52,370 bases of DNA from JBHIBC01 sp046758905 (GCA_046758905.1 JBHIBC010000011.1:1-52370); one strand, 5' to 3'; counted from the stretch's first letter, positions 1 to 9,442 are shown. Notes: generated from the letters alone by a model not told the origin. Numbers and translations are program-made.

Positions 1-1
1 T

Positions 2-286
2 GGGGGGGCGAATGGGCTGCCGTTTCAGAGCGCCGCCGCCGCCCTCGGGTCCAGCCTGCGCCTCCCTGCCGCGGCCGCGGCCTTCGCTCTCGGGTCGCTG
101 GCGGGGACCCTGTCCGGGACCCCCGGGGGCGCCGGCACGACCGAGCTGGCGGCGATGGCTCCCCTCGTCGCCCTCGGCGTCCCCACCGACGGCGCGCTCG
201 CCGCCGTCCTCCTGGCGCGCGGAGTCCACTACGCCTCCTGCCTCCTGATCGGCGGCGCCGCGCTCCTCGCGGCGCGGCGGCCATGA
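2..286 (+). CDS. Lysylphosphatidylglycerol synthase/flippase-like (UPF0104) membrane protein, C-terminal end
   Basis: Open at the left edge; 94 residues remain before TGA at 284-286. Hydrophobic Ala/Leu/Gly-rich helices surround the segment PGGAGTTELAAMAPLVALGV, followed by LLARGVHY. This order (a PGG-x-G-x-x-E loop, a Leu/Ala helix, then an R-x-x-x-Y helix) is the usual C-terminal end of the AglD/MprF-like flippase domain, found in proteins that move or modify lipid-linked molecules in the inner membrane. The frame is used to its stop and that stop overlaps an upstream ATG of the next ORF, which supports real coding. Substrate cannot be told from the fragment. Family assignment is from a short motif, so moderate confidence. 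Confidence 0.6.
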   Translation, partial: GGANGLPFQSAAAALGSSLRLPAAAAAFALGSLAGTLSGTPGGAGTTELAAMAPLVALGVPTDGALAAVLLARGVHYASCLLIGGAALLAARRP

Positions 287-381
287 GGGTACGCGCCGCG
301 CCGCTTGTCCGGGCCCGCGGCCGGGGCGTAGACTTTCCGCCGGGCCCATGGTCGCGAGCACGGATCCTCCAGGGTAGCCGG

Positions 382-1767
382 ATGCCGCCTGGACGGGTGC
401 GCCGGGCGGGCCTCGGGGCGGCGGCGCTCGTCGTCGCGCTGACGGGGTGCGCGAGCGAGCCTCCCCGGCCCCCCGCGCCCGCGCACTACAACCTGGTGCT
501 GATCACGCTCGACACGGTGCGCGCCGACCACCTCGGTTGCTACGGCTACTCGAAGCCGACCAGCCCGGTCCTGGACATGCTGGCGTCGCGGTCGGTGTTG
601 TTCGAGGAGGCCTCGGCCCAGTCGGCCATCACCCCGGTCTCCCACGCGTCCATCCTCACCGGGCGCGACCCGTACCACCACTCGCTGCGCTCGATGCACG
701 GAGGGAGGGACTACGCTCTCCCGGACGACGAGATCACCCTCGCAGAGATCCTGCGCGCCAACGGGTACGCCACCGGCGGGTTCGTCAGCGCCTTCCCGGT
801 CACCCGGCACTACGGGCTGCATCAGGGGTTCGAGTTCTGGGACGAGGCGTTCGAGGGGAGCGGCGGCAGGGGGGCGATCAACGAGCGGGGCATCGTCAAC
901 ACGGGCCGCGCGCAGCGGCGGGGCGACGGGACGACGCTTCGGGCGCAGGCCTGGATCCGCGAGCGGGCCGACCGCCGGTTCTTCGCGTGGATCCACTACT
1001 TCGACGCGCACGATCGCCTGGTGCAGCCGCCGCAGGCCTACCTGGCGCGCTTCATGGCGCGGCGCGAGCCTGGTGAGGACGGCCGGATCACCCTTTACGA
1101 CGCCGAGATCTATTTCGTCGACGAGCAGGTGGGGCGCATCCTCAGGCTCCTGGTGGGCCTCGGGATCCGGGAGAAGACCATCGTCGCCGTGGTCGCCGAC
1201 CACGGGGAGGGCCTCGGGGACCACGACTGGTGGTGGCACGCGATCCTGTACCGCGAACAGCTCCGGGTGCCGTTCATCCTCTCGGTCCCGGGCCGCGGCT
1301 GGACCGGGCGTATTCCCCGGCTGGTGCGGACCATCGATCTGGTGCCGACCCTCGTCGACGTGATGGGGCTCGAGTGCCCCCGGGGCGGCTGCGACTTCGA
1401 CGGGAGGAGCCTGCGTCCCCTGCTCGACGGCGAGGACGATTCGCCGCGGCTGGCCTACAGCGAGTCGCTGAACGACCTGGCGGCCTACTACAGGTCCCCG
1501 TGGAGAGAGGATTCCCTGTACGCCGTGAACGACGGGCGCTGGAAGCTGATCGTGCGGCGCCAGGGCGCGATCGAGAAGCCGCCCACCCTGTTCGACCTCC
1601 GGGAGGACCCGGGCGAGCTCGTCAACGTCGCCCGCGACCATCCCGAGGCGGCGGCACGGCTGCGGGCCTACCTCGAAGGGCTGGGCGCGATGGTCGAGGA
1701 GCGTCGCACGCCGGCCCTCGACCCCGAGACGCGGGCCCGGTTGGGATCCCTCGGATACGTCCGTTAG
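382..1767 (+). CDS. Sulfatase/alkaline-phosphatase-fold lipoprotein
   Basis: 461 aa. I start at ATG 382 rather than at the in-frame ATG 283, because residues 1-23 then form a lipoprotein signal (Arg-rich n-region, Ala/Leu/Val core, lipobox LTGC with Cys23). The sulfatase fold is clear: TLDTVRADHLGCYGY near residue 42 (metal-binding Asp44), a PVSHASILTG block at 85-94, and VVADHGEGLGDHD later (metal-binding DHGE). The formylglycine signature C/S-x-P-x-R is absent; Thr84 occupies the nucleophile position. Thr nucleophiles occur in phosphodiesterase and phosphoethanolamine-transferase branches of this superfamily, so the enzyme could cleave a phosphoester rather than a sulfate ester. Anchored in a membrane facing the periplasm or outside. 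Its stop codon interleaves with that of the convergent gene. Confidence 0.85.
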   Translation: MPPGRVRRAGLGAAALVVALTGCASEPPRPPAPAHYNLVLITLDTVRADHLGCYGYSKPTSPVLDMLASRSVLFEEASAQSAITPVSHASILTGRDPYHHSLRSMHGGRDYALPDDEITLAEILRANGYATGGFVSAFPVTRHYGLHQGFEFWDEAFEGSGGRGAINERGIVNTGRAQRRGDGTTLRAQAWIRERADRRFFAWIHYFDAHDRLVQPPQAYLARFMARREPGEDGRITLYDAEIYFVDEQVGRILRLLVGLGIREKTIVAVVADHGEGLGDHDWWWHAILYREQLRVPFILSVPGRGWTGRIPRLVRTIDLVPTLVDVMGLECPRGGCDFDGRSLRPLLDGEDDSPRLAYSESLNDLAAYYRSPWREDSLYAVNDGRWKLIVRRQGAIEKPPTLFDLREDPGELVNVARDHPEAAARLRAYLEGLGAMVEERRTPALDPETRARLGSLGYVR

Positions 1768-3422
1768 CCCCCCGGAAGCCAGCCGTAGGCCGCCAGGAGG
1801 CGGCGCAGGCGCGCGTCGTCCGCGGAGACGGGCGGGATCCAGATGGCGATCCGCTCCCGCCGCCACCAGGCGCCCCCGGGGTCGCCCGGTGGCGCGAAGC
1901 GGTAACGGTACAGGACGGCGCGCACGAAGCGCGGCGGCGAGCCGGGGAAAGGATTGCCCGCCAGCAGCCCGAGAGCTCCCGGGTCGTTGTGGAGGAGCTT
2001 CCAGACGAAGTGCAGGGTCCAGGGATAGCGCTCCGGCGTCGACATGGCGGCGAACCAGATCTGCCAGTCGAGGCGGTAATGGTAGGGCGTGATGACGCAG
2101 GGCCGGCGGTACGGGTTCCCGGGCTTGCACTTGAACTCGTACTCCCGCCACCGGGCCCGCGCGGCCGGGACCGGTTCGTCGGTTCCCTCGAACACGATCT
2201 CCCGGCGCTCCCGCCCGACGCTGCCGAAGGCCCCGTAGGTGTTCACCAGATGCAGCGGGTCGAATGAGGTGTTCATCATCTGGCGGCTCGACAGCAGGTT
2301 CCCCAACGGGTTGAGACTGAGCACCGCCACCAGGACGGTCAGCAGGGCGACCGCCGCCGTCTGCGCCCGCGACCCGCGGGCGGCCGCGGCCGCGCGTTCG
2401 GCCCGCTCCACCAGCCGCCGGGGCAGGACGCGCCGCAGGAGGGAGTCGTCGAAGCAGGCCAGGGCGGGAATGATGGTGAGCCAGTTGAGGAACGCCAGGT
2501 TGCCGCTCAGGATCAGGATCACTTGGAACAGGACCAGCAGGATACCGGCGAGGTGACGCAGGGTGCGGGGACCGAAGGCGGGCCACGGCACGACCAGCTC
2601 CACGAGATGGTTGAACAGGACTCCGAGCCGCTGGAACCACCGCGGCATGAAGTGCAGGACGCGGCTGAGGGGGTTTGGGATCGGCTGCGTCTCGTAGTGG
2701 TAGTCGAGGCAGGTCAGATCGCGCCAGCAGGAGTCGCCGCGCAGCTTGATGAGGCCGGCCCCGAGCATAATCCGGAAGATCAGCCAGCGGTACAGCCAGA
2801 AGACCGGCGCCGGAGGCGGCCGGCGCGGAAACGGGCGCCCGTCCAGCAGCGGAGTCAGGAAGATCGCCAGGAACCCGGTCTCCAGGAGCTGGATCTCCCA
2901 TCCGTAGCTGTACCAGTCCTGCCCGATCGCCACGAACGACAGGTACAGCGCCCAGAGGAACGCCAGCACCAGCCCGTTCGCGAACCCCAGCAGGACCACC
3001 AGCGAGAGCGCGGCGCCCGCGTACGCCGTGCTCAGGAGGAAGGGATCGGAGGCGTCCAGCCAGAACAGGCCGGGCAGGCGGAGGAACCCCTCCAGGCGCG
3101 AGCCGAAGTGGGCTTGGACGCGCCCGAGGAAGTGCCCCACGGGGAGGAGGCCGTCGCTGCCGATGAGCGGCAGAACCTGCCGGGCGAGCGAGAAGAAGGC
3201 CACGAAGTAGACGAGCCCCAGCAGGCGGAGGATCACGAACCGGGTGAGCCAGTACGAGGGCGCCTCCCGCGGCCGTCGGCCCGCGCCCCGGAGCAACGAG
3301 CGCCACCCCCGCCCCGGACGGTGCCCGCGCGCCGCGGTCGGCCGCCCCGCCACGGGCTGTACGGAGGACGCCCACCGCGCCGCCGCGGTCGGAGTCGGAT
3401 CCCTGACCCCTGCCCTCACCAT
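1764..3422 (-). CDS. Lipase maturation factor (LMF1/DUF1222) family membrane protein
   Basis: 552 aa, close to the roughly 570 aa of vertebrate LMF1. After a basic N-terminus of about 65 residues comes WLTRFVILRLLGLVYFVAFF, then hydrophobic helices, and the family hallmark GLIKLRGDSCWRDLTCLDYH followed by YETQPIPNPLSRVLHFMP and FNHLVELVVPW. The C-terminal third is soluble. In animals LMF1 is an ER membrane protein needed for lipase folding; the bacterial role is not established. Start ATG at 3422-3420 has no strong Shine-Dalgarno, and the frame stays open upstream, so the N-terminus could be longer. It converges on the sulfatase, the two stop codons sharing bases 1764-1767. Confidence 0.8.
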   Translation of the reverse strand: MVRAGVRDPTPTAAARWASSVQPVAGRPTAARGHRPGRGWRSLLRGAGRRPREAPSYWLTRFVILRLLGLVYFVAFFSLARQVLPLIGSDGLLPVGHFLGRVQAHFGSRLEGFLRLPGLFWLDASDPFLLSTAYAGAALSLVVLLGFANGLVLAFLWALYLSFVAIGQDWYSYGWEIQLLETGFLAIFLTPLLDGRPFPRRPPPAPVFWLYRWLIFRIMLGAGLIKLRGDSCWRDLTCLDYHYETQPIPNPLSRVLHFMPRWFQRLGVLFNHLVELVVPWPAFGPRTLRHLAGILLVLFQVILILSGNLAFLNWLTIIPALACFDDSLLRRVLPRRLVERAERAAAAARGSRAQTAAVALLTVLVAVLSLNPLGNLLSSRQMMNTSFDPLHLVNTYGAFGSVGRERREIVFEGTDEPVPAARARWREYEFKCKPGNPYRRPCVITPYHYRLDWQIWFAAMSTPERYPWTLHFVWKLLHNDPGALGLLAGNPFPGSPPRFVRAVLYRYRFAPPGDPGGAWWRRERIAIWIPPVSADDARLRRLLAAYGWLPGG

Positions 3423-3626
3423 GATCACGGCCCCGAGATCGAGGTTCGCGCCGCCGCATAAAGGTAACCCGGCCACGGCCGCGCGTCTTCCCCTCCCGCA
3501 AATGTCATTCCGCTCGAACGATTTGGACATCCCGAGCGCGCCCCGGGCCGGCTTGACTCGCCCCCCGCGCCGCCTAACTTTCCTTAGGTGACCGTCATCC
3601 CGCCCCGCGGCGGGAAGGAGGCGCGG

Positions 3627-4865
3627 ATGCTCAACAGCTTCACGGCAACGGAGACCGTCCTGTCGCCCGCGGTGGTGGACAGGATGCTGGCTCCGATCCT
3701 CTGGATCCTCGCGATACAGCGCCGGCTCATGGACTTCTTCCTGCACTCCGACTCGGGATGGACCGCGGCGGCGAAGTTCGTCTTCCTGATGTTCCCGATC
3801 CTCCTGTTCATAGTCGGGATCTGGTGCACCCACCTCTCGCTGTACACCATTCCCTTCCGGTCGGGGCGCATCCGGTTCGCACAGATGATGCTCCTGGGCT
3901 GGTGGGACGCGGCCCGGGCCATCTGGCACTTCTGGGTGGGGTTGTTCCGCTTCGCCATGGTGACGGCCGGGTGGTGCCTGACCCTCGCGCGCCTCGGGCT
4001 GCGGCTGGGGATGGAGGCGCTCCGTCAGCTCCTGGTCGCGCCCTTCACCATGACCGGCCGCCTTTCGAGGAGCTACTTCCAGCCGGGCGTCCCGTGGGTC
4101 GCCTTCCTGCTGCTGGTGTTCTGGTGCGTGCTCGAGGCCACGATCTTCACCTACACCCTCTACCCGACCGTGTCGGAGGTGCTGGCGGACCTGGTCGGGG
4201 TGGAGGCGCCCCGCATGGCGGGGCCGATCCTCTACCTCTTCCTTCTCCTGCTGATCCTCGGCAGCTTCGCCTGCCTGCAGGCGCTCCTCGACGCGATCCG
4301 GGCGCGCCAGCTGAAGTTCATCGCGCAGATGCTCGTGGTCGAGCTGTTCGTGATGTTCTTCGAGGTGATGTTCCTGTACCGCGAGCTGGTCGACGCGATC
4401 ACGCCCTGGATCGCCCAGCAGACGGGCGAGCGTTTCCGGATGGGGATCGGCTTCACGCTGTCGCTGGCCGCCTTCGGCTGGGTCGGCATCCGCGGAATGA
4501 CCTGGTTCCTGTTCGGCCAGTTCGGCACGCCGCCGCTGCTGGCCTTCATCTCCCGACGGCCGCTGGCACGGCCGGAGGTGCCCGAGACCGCTGGGGTCGG
4601 CGTGGAGAGCATCGAGTGGTGGCGCAGCCCGGTCCGGGACTTCAAGGCCGAGGTCGAGTGGCTGCACACCAGGGGGGAGGAGGTGCTCGAGTACCTGACC
4701 CTGCCCGTCCTGCAGATCCTGGCGGCGGCGCTGAACTTCACGGTGATCCTGCTGACCTCGGCGCCGGTGATGAGCCTGCCCCTGAAGAACCTGAAGGAGG
4801 TCATGGAGACGCGCGACATCGCCTCCTTCTTCCGGATGCAGCCCCGCAGGGCAAGCTCCCAATGA
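3627..4865 (+). CDS. Polytopic membrane protein of unknown function, coupled to a VWA lipoprotein
   Basis: 412 aa. Start at ATG 3627 is set by a strong ribosome binding site (GGAAGGAGG, spacing about 6); the in-frame GTG at 3588 has none. I see about seven hydrophobic segments: around residues 45-70, 100-125, 150-172, 193-215, 232-252, 275-300 and near 370-390, with a soluble stretch before the last one containing VESIEWWRSPVRDFKAEVEW. I do not recognise the family. The stop overlaps the start of the next gene by ATGA, so the two proteins are translationally coupled and probably act together at the inner membrane, the partner being a lipoprotein with a metal-dependent adhesion site. Confidence 0.75.
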   Translation: MLNSFTATETVLSPAVVDRMLAPILWILAIQRRLMDFFLHSDSGWTAAAKFVFLMFPILLFIVGIWCTHLSLYTIPFRSGRIRFAQMMLLGWWDAARAIWHFWVGLFRFAMVTAGWCLTLARLGLRLGMEALRQLLVAPFTMTGRLSRSYFQPGVPWVAFLLLVFWCVLEATIFTYTLYPTVSEVLADLVGVEAPRMAGPILYLFLLLLILGSFACLQALLDAIRARQLKFIAQMLVVELFVMFFEVMFLYRELVDAITPWIAQQTGERFRMGIGFTLSLAAFGWVGIRGMTWFLFGQFGTPPLLAFISRRPLARPEVPETAGVGVESIEWWRSPVRDFKAEVEWLHTRGEEVLEYLTLPVLQILAAALNFTVILLTSAPVMSLPLKNLKEVMETRDIASFFRMQPRRASSQ

Positions 4866-5620
4866 AGCAGGCTCCAGCGATCCGCCCCGCCCTCCTCGCC
4901 CTCGCCGTCCCGGCGCTCCTGCTGGCCGGGTGCGGCCTGGAGTCGGTGGAGGGAAAGCCGCGCATGACCCTGTTCATCGGGGTGGACACCAGCGGCTCCT
5001 TCCAGCGATCGGGCCAATACGAGGACGCGCTCGGCTTCCTGGCGCATTACATCTACGGCCACCTCAACCACCTCGGCGGTTTAGAGCAGCCGCGGGAGCT
5101 GTTCGTCGCCGCCATCGGCGGGAAGGATCCGGACGAGCCGAAGTCGTTTCACCCGATCCACGACTTCGCCGGCAAGGGCGTCGCGGAGATCGAGGAGGAT
5201 CTCAGGAGATGGTTCGCGCCCAGCGACGCCCTGACCGATTTCAACCCGTTCTTCCAGCAGGTCGCCCGGATCGTGAAGGACCGGAACCTAGTCCTGGCGC
5301 CGGTCACCCTGATGGTGGTCACCGACGGGGTTCCCGATTTCTCCGTCCCGGACGCCCGGCCGGGCTCGCACGCCATGTACGAGAAGGTCGATCTCAGCTC
5401 CCTCGAGTACCTGTCCCGGCGGCTGACCCTCCGGCTGGCCTACGTCAGCCCCAGGGTCGGGGAGAACTGGCGCCGACTGGTCCCGCGCCGGAGGGTCCGC
5501 CTGTGGACAGTCGACGCCGAGGTGATGCGGGGCTGGCAGGACCAGGTCGACCCGCGCCTAGCGCCGGAGGCTCAGGCGGACCTGTGGGAGTGGATCCGGG
5601 ACAACGTGGTCGGCGTCTGA
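4862..5620 (+). CDS. Lipoprotein with a von Willebrand factor A domain
   Basis: 252 aa. Residues 1-24 are a lipoprotein signal ending LLAGC (Cys24). A VWA domain follows at once: beta-strand MTLFIGVDTSGSF gives the MIDAS motif D42-x-S44-x-S46, a Thr candidate lies in DALTDFNPFF, and the third metal loop is VVTDGVPD. VWA domains bind ligand proteins through a divalent metal. The ATG overlaps the stop of the upstream membrane protein gene (ATGA, 4862-4865), so both belong to one operon. Typical bacterial analogues act in surface assembly or as sensors paired with a membrane partner; the role here is unknown. About 150 bp of non-coding DNA follows. Confidence 0.8.
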   Translation: MKQAPAIRPALLALAVPALLLAGCGLESVEGKPRMTLFIGVDTSGSFQRSGQYEDALGFLAHYIYGHLNHLGGLEQPRELFVAAIGGKDPDEPKSFHPIHDFAGKGVAEIEEDLRRWFAPSDALTDFNPFFQQVARIVKDRNLVLAPVTLMVVTDGVPDFSVPDARPGSHAMYEKVDLSSLEYLSRRLTLRLAYVSPRVGENWRRLVPRRRVRLWTVDAEVMRGWQDQVDPRLAPEAQADLWEWIRDNVVGV

Positions 5621-5732
5621 GCGCCGCGCCGTCGGCGATCCGACGCTCTGCCGACAAGGCCGTGCACCGTTCGCAGCGCCCGCCCCCGCCCCGTCCGGCC
5701 CCGGGGAAGAGCCGGTTCGATTCTCTTTCGGG

Positions 5733-5760
5733 TTGAAAACAAGCGATTTGGCGGTATAGG
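5733..5760 (+). promoter_or_regulatory. Candidate sigma-70 promoter of the subtilase gene
   Basis: TTGAAA (5733-5738), 16 bp spacer, TATAGG (5755-5760). The predicted +1 falls near 5767, two bases before ATG 5769, so the transcript would be almost leaderless. The local AT-rich patch contrasts with the GC-rich surroundings. Confidence 0.5.
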
Positions 5761-5768
5761 TAGGGTCC

Positions 5769-8700
5769 ATGGCCATCCTACCCCCGCGCTCGAATCGTGC
5801 CTTGATCTCGTCGGTCGCGCGTTGGGCCTTGGTGGGGAGCGTCGCCGCCCTCCTGCTGTTCTCCCAGCACGGCTACCCCTCCTCCCCGCCCGGTGGGGCC
5901 GGGCGGGAACCCGCGGCCGGCGCGCCTCGGAGCGGGCTGAAGCTCGGGCTGGTCGACAATCGGCCCCGGCCCGGGTTCGGGCCGATGCGGCTGGACCGGG
6001 CCGTCTCCCGCCTGCTGCACGACTACGGGCTCTTCACGCTCGCCCGCTTCACGGCCCGCCAGGAGCAGGCGCTCAGATCCGCCGGCTACCGGGTGCGGGT
6101 CCTGCCGGAGCCGGATCGCGTCGGGATCGGGTATTACGCCTTCCGGGTGCCCCCGGGGCCGGTGGACCTGCCCCCCGACCTGACCTCCGACCAGTCCGGC
6201 CTCGCTCGCGGGACCTACCTGGTCAAGCTGATCGGCCCGGCCCGCGACGCGTGGCTCGACTCGATCCGGGCCCTCGGGGGTGAGATCCTGACCCCCGTCC
6301 CGGCGTTCACGTATCTGGTCCGGCTGGCGACGGATCGGCGCGGACGCCTGGAGTCGCTGCCGTTCGTGCGGTGGACGGGGGACTACCATCCGGCCTACAA
6401 GCTGAACTCCGATCTGGCCGGCCGGGAGCGACGCGGCGAGCTGGGGCCCGAACCGGAGGTGCTCAACGTGCTGGTGTTCCGATCCGGCGACCCGGGCGCG
6501 GTCGCGAACCGGCTCCGCGCCATGGGCGGGACCATCCTGGGGCGTCACGGGGCCGACTTCTACGAGACCATCGTCGCCCGGATCGCCTCGAGCCGCGCCC
6601 CCGAGCTGGCCCGTCTTCCCGACGTGTACGTCGTGGAGCCGGTGCGCGAGCGGCGGCTCGAGGACGAGTCGTCCACCCAGATCCTGGCCGGGCAGGTGGA
6701 CGGGAACGGCATTCCGTTCCGCCCCGCTCTGGGGGAGCCGACCTACGCCGACTGGCTGGCGGAGCGGGACCTGGACGGGTCCAACGTCACCATCGGGTAC
6801 GTCGACGACGGCGTCCTGAACGACGATCCCACCGGCCACTTGAGCGGTCGCGTCAACGACGCCGTCTGCGGTGATCCGGGCGCCGCCGGACACGGCCACT
6901 TCGGCGCCTCGACCGCCGGAGGCGTCTGCCCGCACGTCCCGGAGGCGGGGACCGGGTTCCTGTTCGGGCTGGGCGTCGCGCCGGGGGTGAGCTTCATCAG
7001 CCTGCCCCTGCTCAATCCGCAGCTGGGGTGCAACGTCGACGAGGCCACGCTGGCCCGACTGACGGTCACCAGCACCGGCCCCAACGCCGCTCGGGGAACG
7101 GTCCAGAACAACTCGTGGGGCGCGGGGGCGGGCGACTTCGCCACCGACGTGACCTACACCAGCTTCGAGAGGCTGTACGACCTGCTGGTGCGGGACGCCG
7201 ACAGCCGGGCGGGGGGCAATCAGCAGCTGATCACCTGCTTCTCGGCGGGCAACAGCGGGGACAGCGTTCCGGGGACGAGGGGGGACAGCCCCGCCTCGCT
7301 CACCCGCCCCAAGGCGGCCAAGAACATTATGACGACGGGGTCGAGCTCCGTGTACCGCACCCTGGTCGGCGCCACCAACATCGACGACCGGAGCCCCTTC
7401 AGCAGTCAAGGCCCCACCTTCGACGGTCGGATCAAGCCGGAATTCATGGCGCCGGGCGGGGCGGGCGTCTCCAACACCGTCGGCATCGCCTCCGCCTCGA
7501 TCGGGGGATTCGGGGCGGCGCTCGGGGACGGGCTCCACAGCCTGTCGGCCGGGACCTCTTTCTCCACCCCGCAGACCGCCGGCGCCTCGGCGCTGCTGGT
7601 GCAGTGGTGGCGTCGCTTCGCGCCCGCCACGCCGAGCCCGGCGATGGTCAAGGCGCTGCTCATCCACAGCGCCCGGGACATGCAGGGCGGGAACACGCCC
7701 GAGCCGATCCCGAACCGGCGCGAGGGTTGGGGCCGATGGAACCTCGGCAACATCATCGAGCCGGGCCCGCCCTCGATCGTGGCCGAGGGGACGGCGCTGC
7801 GGAAGACCAGCGGGCTGAGCACCCTTTATCTGGATCAGAGCGTCGTCCTCGGCGTGAACGGGGACGAGCACCGGATCCGCATCACGCCGCAGGACCCGGC
7901 CGTGCCGATCCGCGCCACGCTCGTCTGGACGGACGCCCCGGGCGCGGTCGACTCCTGCCCGAGCCTGGTGAACGACCTCGATCTGGAGCTGGTCCGGAAC
8001 GGCTCGGCGGTCCTGCGGGGGAACGCCTTCGCGTCCGGGGCCACGGTCGAGGCAGGCCCGGCGGACACGCTCAACAATGTCGAGCAGGTGATCGAGCCGG
8101 ACCCCTCCGGCTTCTACACCCTGACCGTGCGGGCGGTGACCCTGGCCGGGGACGGAATACCGGGGAACGCCGACTCCACCGACCAGGATTTCGCCCTGGT
8201 GATCAGCAACGCGGTGCCGTACGCGGGGCCGATCCTCGCCTCGACCGCCGTGGCCACGGCGGACCTGTGCGGGGGCAGCGGGTCCGGTGACGACACGGTC
8301 ATCGACCCCGGGGAGACGCTGAGCTTCACGGTCACCCTGGCCAACTCGGGCGCGTCGGTCGCGACCGCCGTCTCCGCGACGCTTGCAGCCGCGCCGCAGG
8401 GCGTCGCGGTCCTGGACGGCTCGTCGGCCTACCCCGATATCGCCGCCGGCGGCGCCTCGGCCCCCCTGGATCCCTTAGGCGTCGTCGTCGCCGAGGATGT
8501 CCCGTGCGGGGCCGGCCTCGACCTGAGCCTGACGGTCTCGACCGACCAGGGCTCGTTCGCGGTCCCGGTCCACCTCGAGGTCGGTTCACGGAGCGTGACG
8601 GCCGAGACCCTCTCCGGCTCCACCGGCACGGTGAGCGACGACATCACGGCCCCGTCGGAGTTCATCACGCCGCCGGCGGGCCCGGGCACGATCCGCAGCG

Positions 8701-9389
8701 TCTCGGTCGATCTGGACATCGCCAGCACCGGCGAGTTCCTGTTCAACGACTACAGCGTCGAGCTGATCTCCCCGCAGGGCACGGCGGTGCTGCTGCACAG
8801 CGATCCTCTCCCCTGCTTCGAGCTGAACGCCTCCTACCCTGACGGGCGGCTGCCGCAGTCCGGGTCGCTGGACTCGTTCCGGGGCGAGGACGCCGCGGGG
8901 ATCTGGACACTCCGGGTCACCGATCGGAACAACACCGAGTTCGTGGGCGGAGGCCCCCCGCGCCCGACCTCCGAGGCGACCGTGATCTCCTGGACCCTGC
9001 GCTTGGAGACCGCGAGCGCGTCCGCCTGCAACACCTGCGTCGCCGCCGCGCCGCCGGAGGTGAGCGCCCCCGGCTCCCCCACGCCGCTGACCGTGGATCG
9101 CGAACCGGCATCCGGCGCGATCACCCTGCGCTGGGAGGATCAGGGAACACTGTCCGATTCCTACCGGGTCTATCAGGGGGCCCTGACGAGCCTGCCGGGC
9201 AGCGGCGTCACGCCGTCCGATGCCGCGCCCATCCGATGCGGGATCACGGTTCCGGAGATCACCCTCGCCCCCGACCCCGGGGGCCTCTACTTCCTGGTCG
9301 CGGGCGAGAAGGGGACCCTCATCGGTCCCTTGGGCGAGTCGTCCGACCCGGCGGCCTTCCCGCGATCGGCGAGCCAGATCTGCCCGTAG
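5769..9389 (+). CDS. Secreted S8 (subtilisin-like) serine peptidase with P domain
   Basis: 1206 aa. The N-terminus has a membrane-spanning or signal segment (WALVGSVAALLLFSQ). A prodomain-like region covers about residues 60-330. The peptidase domain contains catalytic Asp346 (YVDDGV), His375 (GHGHFGAS), oxyanion Asn495 (SAGNSGD) and Ser597 (GTSFSTP). It is followed by a beta domain near 720-800, a second one resembling a CARDB/Ig-like repeat near 850-930, a proprotein-convertase P domain at about 940-1080 (IWTLRVTD; ISWTLRLE), and a terminal Fn3-like segment. The His loop has H-G-H where H-G-T is usual. Such enzymes are exported for protein degradation or processing. The gene stands alone with its own promoter. 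Confidence 0.9.
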   Translation: MAILPPRSNRALISSVARWALVGSVAALLLFSQHGYPSSPPGGAGREPAAGAPRSGLKLGLVDNRPRPGFGPMRLDRAVSRLLHDYGLFTLARFTARQEQALRSAGYRVRVLPEPDRVGIGYYAFRVPPGPVDLPPDLTSDQSGLARGTYLVKLIGPARDAWLDSIRALGGEILTPVPAFTYLVRLATDRRGRLESLPFVRWTGDYHPAYKLNSDLAGRERRGELGPEPEVLNVLVFRSGDPGAVANRLRAMGGTILGRHGADFYETIVARIASSRAPELARLPDVYVVEPVRERRLEDESSTQILAGQVDGNGIPFRPALGEPTYADWLAERDLDGSNVTIGYVDDGVLNDDPTGHLSGRVNDAVCGDPGAAGHGHFGASTAGGVCPHVPEAGTGFLFGLGVAPGVSFISLPLLNPQLGCNVDEATLARLTVTSTGPNAARGTVQNNSWGAGAGDFATDVTYTSFERLYDLLVRDADSRAGGNQQLITCFSAGNSGDSVPGTRGDSPASLTRPKAAKNIMTTGSSSVYRTLVGATNIDDRSPFSSQGPTFDGRIKPEFMAPGGAGVSNTVGIASASIGGFGAALGDGLHSLSAGTSFSTPQTAGASALLVQWWRRFAPATPSPAMVKALLIHSARDMQGGNTPEPIPNRREGWGRWNLGNIIEPGPPSIVAEGTALRKTSGLSTLYLDQSVVLGVNGDEHRIRITPQDPAVPIRATLVWTDAPGAVDSCPSLVNDLDLELVRNGSAVLRGNAFASGATVEAGPADTLNNVEQVIEPDPSGFYTLTVRAVTLAGDGIPGNADSTDQDFALVISNAVPYAGPILASTAVATADLCGGSGSGDDTVIDPGETLSFTVTLANSGASVATAVSATLAAAPQGVAVLDGSSAYPDIAAGGASAPLDPLGVVVAEDVPCGAGLDLSLTVSTDQGSFAVPVHLEVGSRSVTAETLSGSTGTVSDDITAPSEFITPPAGPGTIRSVSVDLDIASTGEFLFNDYSVELISPQGTAVLLHSDPLPCFELNASYPDGRLPQSGSLDSFRGEDAAGIWTLRVTDRNNTEFVGGGPPRPTSEATVISWTLRLETASASACNTCVAAAPPEVSAPGSPTPLTVDREPASGAITLRWEDQGTLSDSYRVYQGALTSLPGSGVTPSDAAPIRCGITVPEITLAPDPGGLYFLVAGEKGTLIGPLGESSDPAAFPRSASQICP

Positions 9390-9442
9390 CGACGACGACG
9401 CCATGAGGCGCCGGAACGATCCCGGGACGACCCTCCCGCCGG

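Noticed and set aside
229..3501. Long open frames antisense to the sulfatase, LMF-like and other genes (several over 300 aa)
   Set aside because: They are Arg/Pro/Ala/Gly-rich, match no family and lie opposite genes with clear motifs. High GC leaves few stop codons in shadow frames.
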